In this document: positions 1 to 7,615 of the stretch, piece after piece
How the letters are laid out: each line of letters begins with the position of its first letter
Position numbering within the stretch: position 1 is the first letter of the stretch
Origin: Myxococcales bacterium
GTDB taxonomy: Bacteria; Myxococcota_A; Polyangia; Palsa-1104
Assembly: GCA_023248835.1 (NCBI GenBank)
Contig: JAHFDU010000187.1
Span: 1 to 7,700, forward strand
Direction of reading: 5' to 3'
Length of the DNA stretch: 7,700 bases
Program-made: the position numbers and the translations under genes
The notes under the pieces: model-generated
The model's database searches: none
Told to the model about the DNA's origin: nothing
What the model saw: only the letters and a program-made list of their open reading frames with translations

Positions 1-277
1 AGCGGGTGGAGTACTCACGCAGCAGTTCATCGCCGACCATGGTTTCACCCGCCATGCCGGCCATCGATTCTGAGAACATCTTGAGCGCATCGACGACGAT
101 AGTCGGCGAGGCTTTGCGCAATTGGCGCGCACCGAGCGCGATCTGTCGCAACTCCGCCTGATTGAGCTGGCGAAACAGCGAGCCCGAGAGCTCTGGACCA
201 AGCGCGAGCAAGAGCGCAGCGGCGCGCCGTGCCCCCGGTCCCGACTTTTCCGTCACCATCGCTTCTGCGTTATCCAT
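1..277 (-). CDS. fliG: Flagellar motor switch protein FliG, N-terminal part (cut by window edge)
   Basis: FliG is the rotor switch protein that sits on the cytoplasmic face of the MS ring; its N-terminal domain binds the C-terminal tail of FliF. The first 92 residues are visible. They include an Ala/Leu-rich helix (RRAAALLLALGPEL, about residues 17-30), then LFRQLNQAELRQIALGARQL, which matches the FliG N-domain pattern of 'ALLLLALGEE.A..LF..L...E...I'. The chosen start is the ATG at 277, in the same junction sequence as the fliF stop. Its present upstream site is only a weak GGTGA 5 nt away. A stronger GGAG lies upstream of the other copy of the junction repeat (376-379). An in-frame GTG at 286 and a second ATG at residue 7 are alternative starts. 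The gene continues beyond base 1. Identity is supported by family pattern and by position directly after fliF. Confidence 0.88.
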   Translation of the reverse strand, partial: MDNAEAMVTEKSGPGARRAAALLLALGPELSGSLFRQLNQAELRQIALGARQLRKASPTIVVDALKMFSESMAGMAGETMVGDELLREYSTR

Positions 278-369
278 TGATGTCACCAACCCGCTCATCC
301 TGAGTCCTGATCCCGTGCTTCGACGTCGCGCTGCGCGCTATGCTCAGCATGCTCGGGGAGTTATCCATT
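269..369. mobile_element. Candidate palindromic insertion at the fliF/fliG junction, bordered by a 10-bp direct repeat
   Basis: The sequence GTTATCCATT occurs exactly at 269-278 and again at 360-369, with 81 bp between (279-359). The intervening DNA has imperfect inverted arms, CCCGCTCATCCTGAG (290-304) against CTCAGCATGCTCGGG (343-357), matching at 12 of 15 positions. Its interior is GC-rich with GCTTCGAC (317-324) and GCTCAGC (342-348). On the minus strand each repeat copy reads AATGGATAAC and contains ATGGATAA, which holds both the fliF stop and the fliG start. The simplest reading, which is inference, is insertion of a non-autonomous REP/MITE-like palindrome with a 9-10 bp target duplication. 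No transposase is present. The TTCGAC/TCAG core resembles a palindromic repeat seen scattered in many GC-rich genomes. Confidence 0.6.
270..368 (-). CDS. Possible 32-residue leader ORF bridging fliF and fliG
   Basis: An ATG at 368 lies 7 nt after a GGAG (376-379) inside the 3' end of fliF and opens 32 codons ending in TAA at 272-270. Its first 8 bases overlap the fliF end and its last 8 bases overlap the fliG start; both overlaps are the same ATGGATAA. The peptide begins MDNSPSML and ends VGDING, and has no recognisable domain. MDN is also the first three residues of FliG, because the start site is the presumed ancestral fliG start. Its likely role, if translated, is to carry ribosomes through the inserted palindrome to fliG, keeping the two genes translationally coupled. 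This is inferred from geometry alone; no conservation evidence is available. Confidence 0.35.
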   Translation of the reverse strand: MDNSPSMLSIARSATSKHGIRTQDERVGDING

Positions 370-2010
370 TTGCTTCTCCATTGCCGCTCGCCCTGAGCCT
401 GTCGAAGGGTTGTCGGAGTCGTCTGAGATCCAAGCGCGCAATAGGTGCGCTGCCTTGAGTGGATCGGTGCGAGTCAGTTCGCGTGCGCGCTCGCGCAGCG
501 TCTGCTCAGGATCGGCCAAGCCGAGCGTCGCGCCGCTCTGCTTCTGCAGATCGGCCAAAGCTGCCTGCGATGCGGCGGCGGTGGCGGCTTCGATTTGCGA
601 AACCCGCGATCCCGGCACCAGCACCGGCTGAGTCTCAACCACTTTCGGTTTGCCACCGCGCAGCAGCAGGAACAGGCCGACGATCAGCAAAAATGCGACT
701 CCGCCACCCGCGGCATACATCCATTTCGGCGTCTTGGGAACAACCACTTCGGGAGGAGGAACATCGGTCGAACGGGCAAACACTTCGCTGGTGATTTCAA
801 ATTGATCGCCGCGGCTGGCTTCGAAGCCGGCGGCACGTTTGGCCAAATCGCCCAGGCGCGCGACTTCGGCCTCGGTGCGCGATTTGCCACCGACGCCGTC
901 GACCAAAATCGCCACCGATCGTTTGAGCAGGCGAGGCTGACGCGAGACGGTATTGGTGATGGTTTTCGATACTTCCCAATTGCGTACCGCTTCTTGGGTG
1001 TTGGCGACATTGCTGTTACCGGCCTGGCCGTTGGTGGTTGGCAGCGTGCTCGGCGCCACTGGCTGATTGGCAGCGGCTCCCACCACCGACGGCAGCGGAG
1101 TGGCCGAATTCTGCTGCTGATTCTGATTGACGGTACGCTCGTTCTTGAGCACGGTGGCTTCGGGATCGACGACTTCCGAGTTGGTGTTGACCTCCGCGCT
1201 GTCCCAGGTGCTGAGGACGCGAGCGACCACCGCGCCCTGGCCTACCCACGGCTCGAGCAGAGAGACGATGCGCTGCTCGACTTCATGATCGGCCGATTGT
1301 TGATCTTTGATGATGTCAGTCCAGGCGTTGGCTTTGGTCTTGCCCTCAAGCACTGCGCCGCGACCGTCGACCAGTGTAACGTCGTCGGGATCGAGATTGG
1401 GCACTGCGGAGGCGACCAAGTGACGAATGCCAGCGACCTGCTTTTCGCCGAGAAACATTCCGGCTTGCAAACTCACCACCACGCCCGCCATCGCTTTGTG
1501 ATCCTCTTCGCGGTACAGCCCCTTTTCCGGCAGTGTCAAGTGGACTCGCGCCGAGCGCACTTGCGCAAAACGGCCGATGGTGCGCGCCAACTCGCCCTCG
1601 AGTGCTCGCCGGTAGTTCACCTTTTGGGTGAATTCAGAAACCCCGATGTCGCCATTGTTGAAGATTTCAAAGCCGACGCCCGACCCGACTTTGGGAATCC
1701 CGGCCTGCGCCAGCAAGATGCGCGCATCGTAGACTTTGCTCGGCGGCACCGCCAGCGCCGCTCCGGCGGCTTCGAGCCGGAACGGAATGCCGGCTGCTTT
1801 GAGTGACGCTTGCGCTTCGGCCGCGTCCTCCGGGCTGAGGTTGGTAAACACATACTGGTACTGCTTGTCGGGGCCGAAGTTATTGTAACCGTAGAACGCC
1901 CCAATCAAGAGGACAGCGATGAGGCCAGCGCCGATCAGCCAACGCATCGTCCCTTGGACGTCGTTCAACTTCTTCGACAAGTCGCGGAGTTGCTTGAATA
2001 GAGGCTCCAT
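361..2010 (-). CDS. fliF: Flagellar MS-ring protein FliF
   Basis: FliF builds the MS ring in the inner membrane, the base for rotor and flagellar export gate. The 549-residue product is within the family's usual length. A cytoplasmic N-terminus is followed by a membrane helix at about 24-42 and a YscJ/FliF-type periplasmic region with the typical YQYVFTNLSPEDA, VPPSKVYDARILLAQAGIP and VNYRRALEGELARTI stretches. A Gln/Asn/Pro-rich linker (about 290-345) precedes VSKTITNTVSRQPRLLKRSVAILVDG. A second membrane helix spans about 430-451. The cytoplasmic tail ends in the FliG-binding helix region (TDPLKAAHLLRAWISDD, about 515-531). The start at 2010 has AGGGAG just upstream and lies 7 bases after the fliE stop. 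Oddly, residues 534-543 (NPSTGSGRAA) are encoded by a palindromic repeat, followed by MEKQNG and the stop. Function is certain at family level. Confidence 0.97.
   Translation of the reverse strand: MEPLFKQLRDLSKKLNDVQGTMRWLIGAGLIAVLLIGAFYGYNNFGPDKQYQYVFTNLSPEDAAEAQASLKAAGIPFRLEAAGAALAVPPSKVYDARILLAQAGIPKVGSGVGFEIFNNGDIGVSEFTQKVNYRRALEGELARTIGRFAQVRSARVHLTLPEKGLYREEDHKAMAGVVVSLQAGMFLGEKQVAGIRHLVASAVPNLDPDDVTLVDGRGAVLEGKTKANAWTDIIKDQQSADHEVEQRIVSLLEPWVGQGAVVARVLSTWDSAEVNTNSEVVDPEATVLKNERTVNQNQQQNSATPLPSVVGAAANQPVAPSTLPTTNGQAGNSNVANTQEAVRNWEVSKTITNTVSRQPRLLKRSVAILVDGVGGKSRTEAEVARLGDLAKRAAGFEASRGDQFEITSEVFARSTDVPPPEVVVPKTPKWMYAAGGGVAFLLIVGLFLLLRGGKPKVVETQPVLVPGSRVSQIEAATAAASQAALADLQKQSGATLGLADPEQTLRERARELTRTDPLKAAHLLRAWISDDSDNPSTGSGRAAMEKQNG
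391..409. repeat. REP-like palindrome inside the 3' end of fliF
   Basis: CCCTGAGCCTGTCGAAGGG is an imperfect palindrome (outer arms CCCT/AGGG) with the core TGAGC...GTCGAAG. I recognise this core as a palindromic repeat scattered through many GC-rich bacterial genomes. Read on the fliF strand it encodes part of NPSTGSGRAA, a peptide often left at gene ends by such repeats. It lies only 22 bp from the right arm of the fliF/fliG gap palindrome, which carries the related TTCGAC/TCAG core in the opposite orientation. Recognition is from memory of the motif; copy number in this genome cannot be seen. Confidence 0.65.
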
Positions 2011-2017
2011 GTCTCCC

Positions 2018-2317
2018 TCAGATGTTCATCCGCATAACGTCTTGGTACGTTTCCACGATTTTGTTTCGCACTTTGACCACCAAACGCATCGCGATGTCGG
2101 CCTTGTCAAACGCGATGGAGGTCTCGTGTAGGTTGCCTTTGCCAGAAGCGAGCTTGAGCGATTCGGCGTCGGCCTCGAGTTGCAAATTGTCGACGGTGGC
2201 GAGTGCCTGCTCGATGGCGCCGGCAAACTCTGTTCCGGCTGATTTGGTGGCCATCGCCGCCGCCGACGGCATCAGCTCTGGGTTTTGAATCACCTGCGTT
2301 ATGTTGGCTACGTTCAT
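2018..2317 (-). CDS. fliE: Flagellar hook-basal body protein FliE
   Basis: FliE is the small adaptor that joins the MS ring and export gate to the proximal rod, and is exported by the flagellar type III system. The product is 99 residues, normal for the family. The C-terminal half is diagnostic: GNLHETSIAFDKADIAMRLVVKVRNKIVETYQDVMRMNI contains the conserved pattern of a helix ending in 'VRNK.V.AY.E.M.M.I'. The N-terminal half is variable and Ala-rich, as usual. The ATG at 2317 has AGAGGG 4-5 nt upstream. The TGA stop merges with the fliF ribosome-binding sequence (TGAGGGAG), so fliE and fliF are probably translationally coupled. The order flgB-flgC-fliE-fliF-fliG is a classic conserved block. 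Confidence 0.96.
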   Translation of the reverse strand: MNVANITQVIQNPELMPSAAAMATKSAGTEFAGAIEQALATVDNLQLEADAESLKLASGKGNLHETSIAFDKADIAMRLVVKVRNKIVETYQDVMRMNI

Positions 2318-2348
2318 CTTTTCCCTCTAGATTCCTATCTACTATCGA

Positions 2349-2879
2349 TTAGATATCGATTGCTTTGTTGGCCATCGTTTTCAGTGTTTCAATTGCCGAA
2401 GCGTTGGCGTCGTACGCACCCTGTGCCGAAACCAGGTTGGCGACTTCGTGGATCGGATTGACGTTCGGCATGGTGACGTAACCATCTGCATCGGCGTCGG
2501 GATGGCCGGGATTGTAGACGCGCTTGCCAGGCGTCTCGTCCTCCTCCATGTCTACCACCCGCACGCCCATTGGCCCTGCCGCGCCCGGCAGGTTCACTCC
2601 CGGCATCGGCATCGCCGGCATTCCAAAAGGAAACAGCGCCACCAGTGTAGTATCGAGTACTGGCGTCATCGGCGCATTGCCGACTCGCATTTCGACTCCC
2701 AGCAATTCGGAAAAACTGCTCGATTGGAACACTGGGTCGATGCGGCGATAGGGCTGCCCGTTGGGGCCGCGCGTCGATTCAGCGTTGGCCAAGTTCGAGG
2801 CCGCGGCGTTGACCCGAGCTCGCTCAGCCGACAAACCGGAACCGCTGATCGCGAGCGCTGAAAAAAAATCCATACCCAT
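2349..2879 (-). CDS. flgC: Flagellar proximal rod protein FlgC
   Basis: FlgC is a structural subunit of the flagellar proximal rod. The N-terminal rod signature is clear (AAASNLANAESTRGPNGQPYRR, about residues 25-46), and so is the C-terminal part (GVRVVDMEEDETPGKRVYNPGHPDADADGYV..PNVN, then LVSAQGAYDANASAIETLKTMANKAI). At 176 residues it is longer than the usual 135-150. The excess is a Pro/Met-rich insertion at about 66-104, with a hydrophobic stretch around FPFGMPAMPMPG. I chose the ATG at 2879 because a strong GAGGAGGGG lies just upstream with 6 nt from its AGGAGG core. The ATG two codons later (2873) is the alternative. A longer frame from 2933 has no rod-like sequence and would cover the ribosome-binding site. 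An 8-T run covers codons 4-7. Confidence 0.95.
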   Translation of the reverse strand: MGMDFFSALAISGSGLSAERARVNAAASNLANAESTRGPNGQPYRRIDPVFQSSSFSELLGVEMRVGNAPMTPVLDTTLVALFPFGMPAMPMPGVNLPGAAGPMGVRVVDMEEDETPGKRVYNPGHPDADADGYVTMPNVNPIHEVANLVSAQGAYDANASAIETLKTMANKAIDI

Positions 2880-2883
2880 CTTT

Positions 2884-2892
2884 CCCCTCCTC
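2884..2892 (-). promoter_or_regulatory. Shine-Dalgarno of flgC (GAGGAGGGG)
   Basis: The minus strand reads GAGGAGGGG then AAAG before the ATG at 2879; the AGGAGG core is 6 nt from that ATG. This decides the flgC start against the upstream in-frame ATG at 2933. Confidence 0.8.
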
Positions 2893-2914
2893 GTGCCTTC
2901 TGCCGCTGCGGCAC
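2893..2914 (-). promoter_or_regulatory. Small hairpin(s) just upstream of the flgC ribosome-binding site
   Basis: TGCCGC-T-GCGGCA (2901-2913) is a perfect 6-bp-arm palindrome. An alternative pairing joins GTGCC (2893-2897) with GGCAC (2910-2914) and excludes the first. Both end immediately upstream of the flgC Shine-Dalgarno. The hairpin could slow processing or affect initiation in the polycistronic mRNA; no T tract follows, so it is not an intrinsic terminator. Confidence 0.35.
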
Positions 2915-2924
2915 TTCTCTGCTG

Positions 2925-2973
2925 ACTACACACTACATCTTACACACTACACACTACATCTTACATACTACAC
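2925..2973. repeat. Degenerate 7-bp tandem repeat (7 units, 21-bp superperiod) between flgB and flgC
   Basis: Read on the plus strand in heptads the DNA is ACTACAC, ACTACAT, CTTACAC, ACTACAC, ACTACAT, CTTACAT, ACTACAC. A 20-bp stretch at 2925-2944 is repeated exactly at 2946-2965, giving a 21-bp period. In the transcript sense the units read (A/G)TGTA(A/G)(T/G). It fills about half of the 107-bp flgC/flgB gap (2880-2986) and does not code. It could be a slippage-prone microsatellite, a spacer that sets mRNA properties, or a protein-binding array at two helical turns per period. Its function is not known. Confidence 0.85.
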
Positions 2974-2986
2974 ATGACTGCTGCCG

Positions 2987-3389
2987 CTATGCGCCATCTC
3001 CAGCGACGTAGCGCAAGATGCCGAGTTTTTTGCTCGTTGCGCGCGCGCTGGCGTTGTACTGAATTCCGTTTTCGGCCATTTCCACTTGGGTGCGCTCGAC
3101 ATCGACGCGGTTGCCGTCCTGTCGTGCGCTGCCTTGGGCGTTGATGATCTCGGTCTTGGTGTGGGCCACCAGCGATCGCAATCCGGTGCCTTCACCGCCC
3201 TCGACTGCAAACTCACCCTTGGCATCAGGGTCGCCCGAGTCTTGGTGAAAAACCGAGGTCAGCGCGACTTGAAAGCTGACGTCGCGGGGTTGAAAGCCGG
3301 GTGTGTTGGCATTGGCGAGATTTCCCGACAGCACGTTCTGTCGCATCAGCCGAGCGTCGAGTGCCCGCTCTAATACCTGAAGCGTGACA

Positions 3390-3403
<14 letters not shown>
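2987..3403 (-). CDS. flgB: Flagellar proximal rod protein FlgB
   Basis: FlgB is a structural subunit of the proximal rod, assembled on FliE and exported through the flagellar type III apparatus. The 138-residue product carries the rod N-terminal signature NLANANTPGFQPRDVSF (about 28-44) and the typical C-terminal DGNRVDVERTQVEMAENGIQYNA (about 96-118). The length is normal. The ATG at 3403 is preceded by AGGAGG with a 9-nt gap, located inside the last codons of the upstream activator gene. The two reading frames overlap by 14 bases, so flgB translation is probably coupled to that activator. A longer open frame extending upstream to 3583 lies within the activator gene and lacks FlgB similarity, so it is not used. 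Confidence 0.96.
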
Positions 3404-4471
<1,068 letters not shown>

Positions 4472-4475
<4 letters not shown>

Positions 4476-5917
4476 TTGGTCTCACCGTTTCTCGAGTACG
4501 CGGCTGTCGCGGGCTGATCGCCTGCAGGAACGGCCAATTTGCGGGCGTGCTCAACACCCGCCTCGGCAGCGTGTAGTTCAGACGCGACTTCAAGCGCTGG
4601 GTTGGCAGCAGGGTCGCTGCCGTCGAGTCTTGCGCTGTTGCGATCGATGAGCGACCCGAGCGCCGCCCAGCGTTCGGTGGCGTGGCGTTTTTTTCCGATC
4701 CAAGTCCGCGCGAATTCGAAGATCACTCCGGCGCGAATCGGATCATCGCTTTCGACATACAACTCGGTTGCGCGCAGAAGATGGGCCTCGAGCTCGAGCG
4801 GCGGGCACTCATATACTGTGGCGGCCAGGATGTTGGCAGCAAACACGCGAGCTCCCATTTTGACTGCGATCTCGGCGGCGGCGTGGGCCATCCGATCGGC
4901 CAGCGGCCCGTGCTCTCGACTCGGCAGCGCCAAATAGAAAGCCAGGGCGTTTGCTTGGTCCGATTTGTTTTCCGCACTTTCAAGACCAGCCAGTGCCAAA
5001 CGCCGGCAAAGCTCTTCGGCTGAGGCGCACAGTGGCGGCCGTTTGTTGGAACTCATTCGCTTCACTAGGCTGACGATCGCGTCTTGAACGTGGCCAGAAT
5101 AGACTTGCGCTCGCGCCCAGCGTAGGTCGAGCTCGGTGCCGATCGGCTCGTCAAAGGTGTTGCCGTTGAACAGCTCTCCGGCGGACCCGCGGTGCAGGCA
5201 GTTTCCCGTCAATTCACAGTAGCGCGCCTGGGCGAGCAGCCCGAACGGATAGGAGCCCTCGGGGATACGGTAATACATCGCCGCAGTTTCGACTTCGCCG
5301 GCCGCCGCTTTCAGATCTCCCAGTCGAAGGGCAGAGTAGGCCTGGTGCTCCCCTTTGAGCGATTGCTTGAGCAGCACCTCGGCCTCTGCAAAGCGGCCAG
5401 CCACGAGCGAGCATTCCGCTCTGGACTCTGGCGTGTCGCCCGGGCAGGCCGAGCCAAGATGATATTGAACCGGATCATAAAAGAAGAACGGCACCTGATC
5501 GTTGTTGTCGCGCCACGGCAGACCGCGCAGCTGAATCAAGGTCAAGTAAGCGGGCCCTGACGCCTTGCCCGGCAACTGGGTAAACGCCGCGTCGATGGCG
5601 CGCGTTTCGCAGCGCAATAGCACGCCGGTCTTGGTGACTTCCGCATGCGGGCAGAGGTGGCTCTTGGCCTGCTCGTATTTTGCGACGATGCGGAGAGCGT
5701 TCTTGCCGCGCACTTCGATGGTGCCACTCATCGGGTCGATGTTGAGGCTGAGGCCGGAGGTGCTGCCGACGTTGATGCGTTCAACGGCCAAGGTGGTGGC
5801 GATTGGCAGCACGCGGTGTAGCGAGGATGCGGACGATGTAGGTTTTGTGGTCTTACTGTGTGCCGGCACTGCCAAAAACATGGCAGACGACAGCAACAGG
5901 CCTCGCAAAACTCGCAT
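4472..5917 (-). CDS. Secreted TPR-like, cysteine-paired protein of unknown function
   Basis: I do not recognise a named family. The 481-residue product starting at the ATG at 5917 begins MRVLRGLLLSSAMFLAVPAHS, a good Sec signal peptide with likely cleavage after residue 21. Residues about 50-115 form a compact region with LSLNIDPMSGTIEVRGKNALRIVAKY, loosely like a small alpha/beta domain. From about 165 onward it is helical with TPR-like segments (GRFAEAEVLLKQSL; LGDLKAAAGEVETAAMYYRI; AQVYSGHVQDAIVSLV; NKSDQANALAFYLALP). Nine cysteines occur, eight of them in close pairs (89/103, 158/169, 234/240, 297/304), suggesting disulfides in the periplasm. Its stop overlaps the start of the downstream activator (ATGA), so they are probably co-translated. 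An in-frame GTG at 5959 would add 14 residues ahead of the signal peptide; neither start has a clear ribosome-binding site. Position suggests a flagellar assembly or export-linked role, which is inference. Confidence 0.88.
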
Positions 5918-6081
5918 GCGCAGATGCTTTGCAGGAAGCGGGCCGAACTGTCCCTGCACATTTATCGACCGATTCGAAATGGGAAAAAGTTGCTTATTAC
6001 CGAGGGAAAACGTGCCGAAAAGCGCGGTTCAGAAAAGGGGAATGCTTGTCAACGGCGTGGCACTGTCACAGGCCTGGCATG
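5918..6081. other. Intergenic gap between the FleQ-like gene and the TPR-like gene
   Basis: This 164-bp gap is the largest within the flagellar strand and is where a promoter for the TPR-activator-flgB-flgC-fliEFG operon would be expected. On the minus strand a TTGACA lies at 6049-6054, but no good -10 element follows at 16-18 bp. I found no GG-N10-GC pair with good flanks for sigma-54 and no clear sigma-28 site. GAAAAG occurs twice on the plus strand (6015-6020 and 6032-6037). No intrinsic terminator follows the FleQ-like stop codon. Confidence 0.4.
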
Positions 6082-7355
<1,274 letters not shown>

Positions 7356-7356
<1 letters not shown>

Positions 7357-7380
7357 GACGGTACTGGATATCGACCGTCA
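7356..7380. promoter_or_regulatory. Inverted repeat at the start codon of the FleQ-like gene
   Basis: TGACGGT (7356-7362) and ACCGTCA (7374-7380) are perfect 7-bp inverted arms separated by 11 bp; the first arm begins at the ATG of the FleQ-like gene. The GTCA/TGAC ends recall the general shape of FleQ-type operators, but the spacing and core differ. It may be an autoregulatory operator or a 5' hairpin that hides the start codon. In neither direction is it followed by a T tract in the RNA, so it is not a terminator. Confidence 0.45.
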
Positions 7381-7414
7381 AAAAAAAGACTTAAGGAAAA
7401 AAGTGACAAAAAAA
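7380..7414. other. Cluster of three A-tracts upstream of the FleQ-like gene
   Basis: Runs of 8, 6 and 7 adenines occur at 7380-7387, 7397-7402 and 7408-7414 in otherwise GC-rich DNA. Their centres are 16 and about 11.5 bp apart, so only the last two are close to helical phase. Some intrinsic bending or easy melting is possible next to the start of the regulator. Confidence 0.5.
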
Positions 7415-7468
7415 TGGCAGCGACATGTGGGGAAATATCCGTATTGACATCCATTCAACTAATACTCG

Positions 7469-7509
7469 GCCGATCATCTGAAAATCGGCGTCAAATCAAA
7501 TCTTCTTGA
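7469..7509 (-). promoter_or_regulatory. Weak sigma-28-like promoter candidate and overlapping palindrome
   Basis: On the minus strand TCAAG (7509-7505) is followed after 15 nt by GCCGATTT (7489-7482), close to the flagellar sigma-28 pattern TAAAG/TCAAG-N14-GCCGATAA. Transcription would run toward the FleQ-like gene. The same GCCGAT forms a perfect 6-bp inverted repeat with GCCGAT at 7469-7474 on the other strand, around a 9-bp spacer, so the match may instead be a regulator site. Confidence 0.25.
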
Positions 7510-7588
7510 CAGTCCGTTTGACGGATCGATGGCTCGTCTGGTTTGAGCACTCTGGAGGCCGTAGTTTAGTTAATATCTTCTTGACAGT
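7500..7588 (+). repeat. 14-bp direct repeat upstream of the toxin gene
   Basis: ATCTTCTTGACAGT occurs at 7500-7513 and again at 7575-7588, 75 bp apart. The second copy supplies the -35 box of the toxin promoter. The first has no -10 element at 17 bp, so it may be a remnant of a duplicated promoter or a second binding site. Confidence 0.6.
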
Positions 7589-7609
7589 ATATATATTAAA
7601 GCATATATT
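7581..7609 (+). promoter_or_regulatory. Near-consensus sigma-70 promoter of the plus-strand toxin gene
   Basis: TTGACA (7581-7586), a 17-bp spacer and TATATT (7604-7609) match the sigma-70 consensus at 11 of 12 positions. The expected start point, about 7 nt after the -10 box, falls on the A of the ATG at 7616, so the mRNA should be leaderless or nearly so. Confidence 0.8.
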
Positions 7610-7614
7610 GTAAA
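7581..7614. promoter_or_regulatory. Likely operator overlapping the toxin promoter
   Basis: TTGACAGTATAT (7581-7592) and ATATATTGTAAA (7603-7614) are 12-bp inverted arms matching at 10 of 12 positions with a 10-bp spacer. They cover both promoter boxes and reach within two bases of the start codon. Autorepression by an antitoxin bound to such a palindrome is usual for type II toxin-antitoxin operons; here it is inferred. Confidence 0.55.
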
Positions 7615-7615
7615 C

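Noticed and set aside
445..1806. 453-codon open frame on the plus strand, antisense to fliF
   Set aside because: It mirrors the codon structure of GC-rich fliF, has no recognisable domain, and fliF is certain on the other strand.
2343..2361. Direct repeat TATCGATT twice at 11-bp spacing at the end of flgC
   Set aside because: Short, partly coding and built on the self-palindromic ATCGAT; likely coincidence.
2880..2933. N-terminal extension of flgC from an upstream ATG
   Set aside because: It would translate the hairpin and the strong ribosome-binding site; the sequence is unlike FlgC and the ATG at 2879 has ideal spacing.
2925..2973. CRISPR-like array
   Set aside because: The period is only 7/21 bp with no unique spacers; it is a simple tandem repeat.
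5918..6081. Sigma-54 promoter for the flagellar operon
   Set aside because: No GG-N10-GC pair with acceptable flanks was found; the nearest candidates have 11-bp spacing or lack the GC.
7506..7534. A second sigma-70 promoter from the first TTGACA repeat
   Set aside because: The position 17 bp downstream reads ATGGCT, which is not a -10 box.
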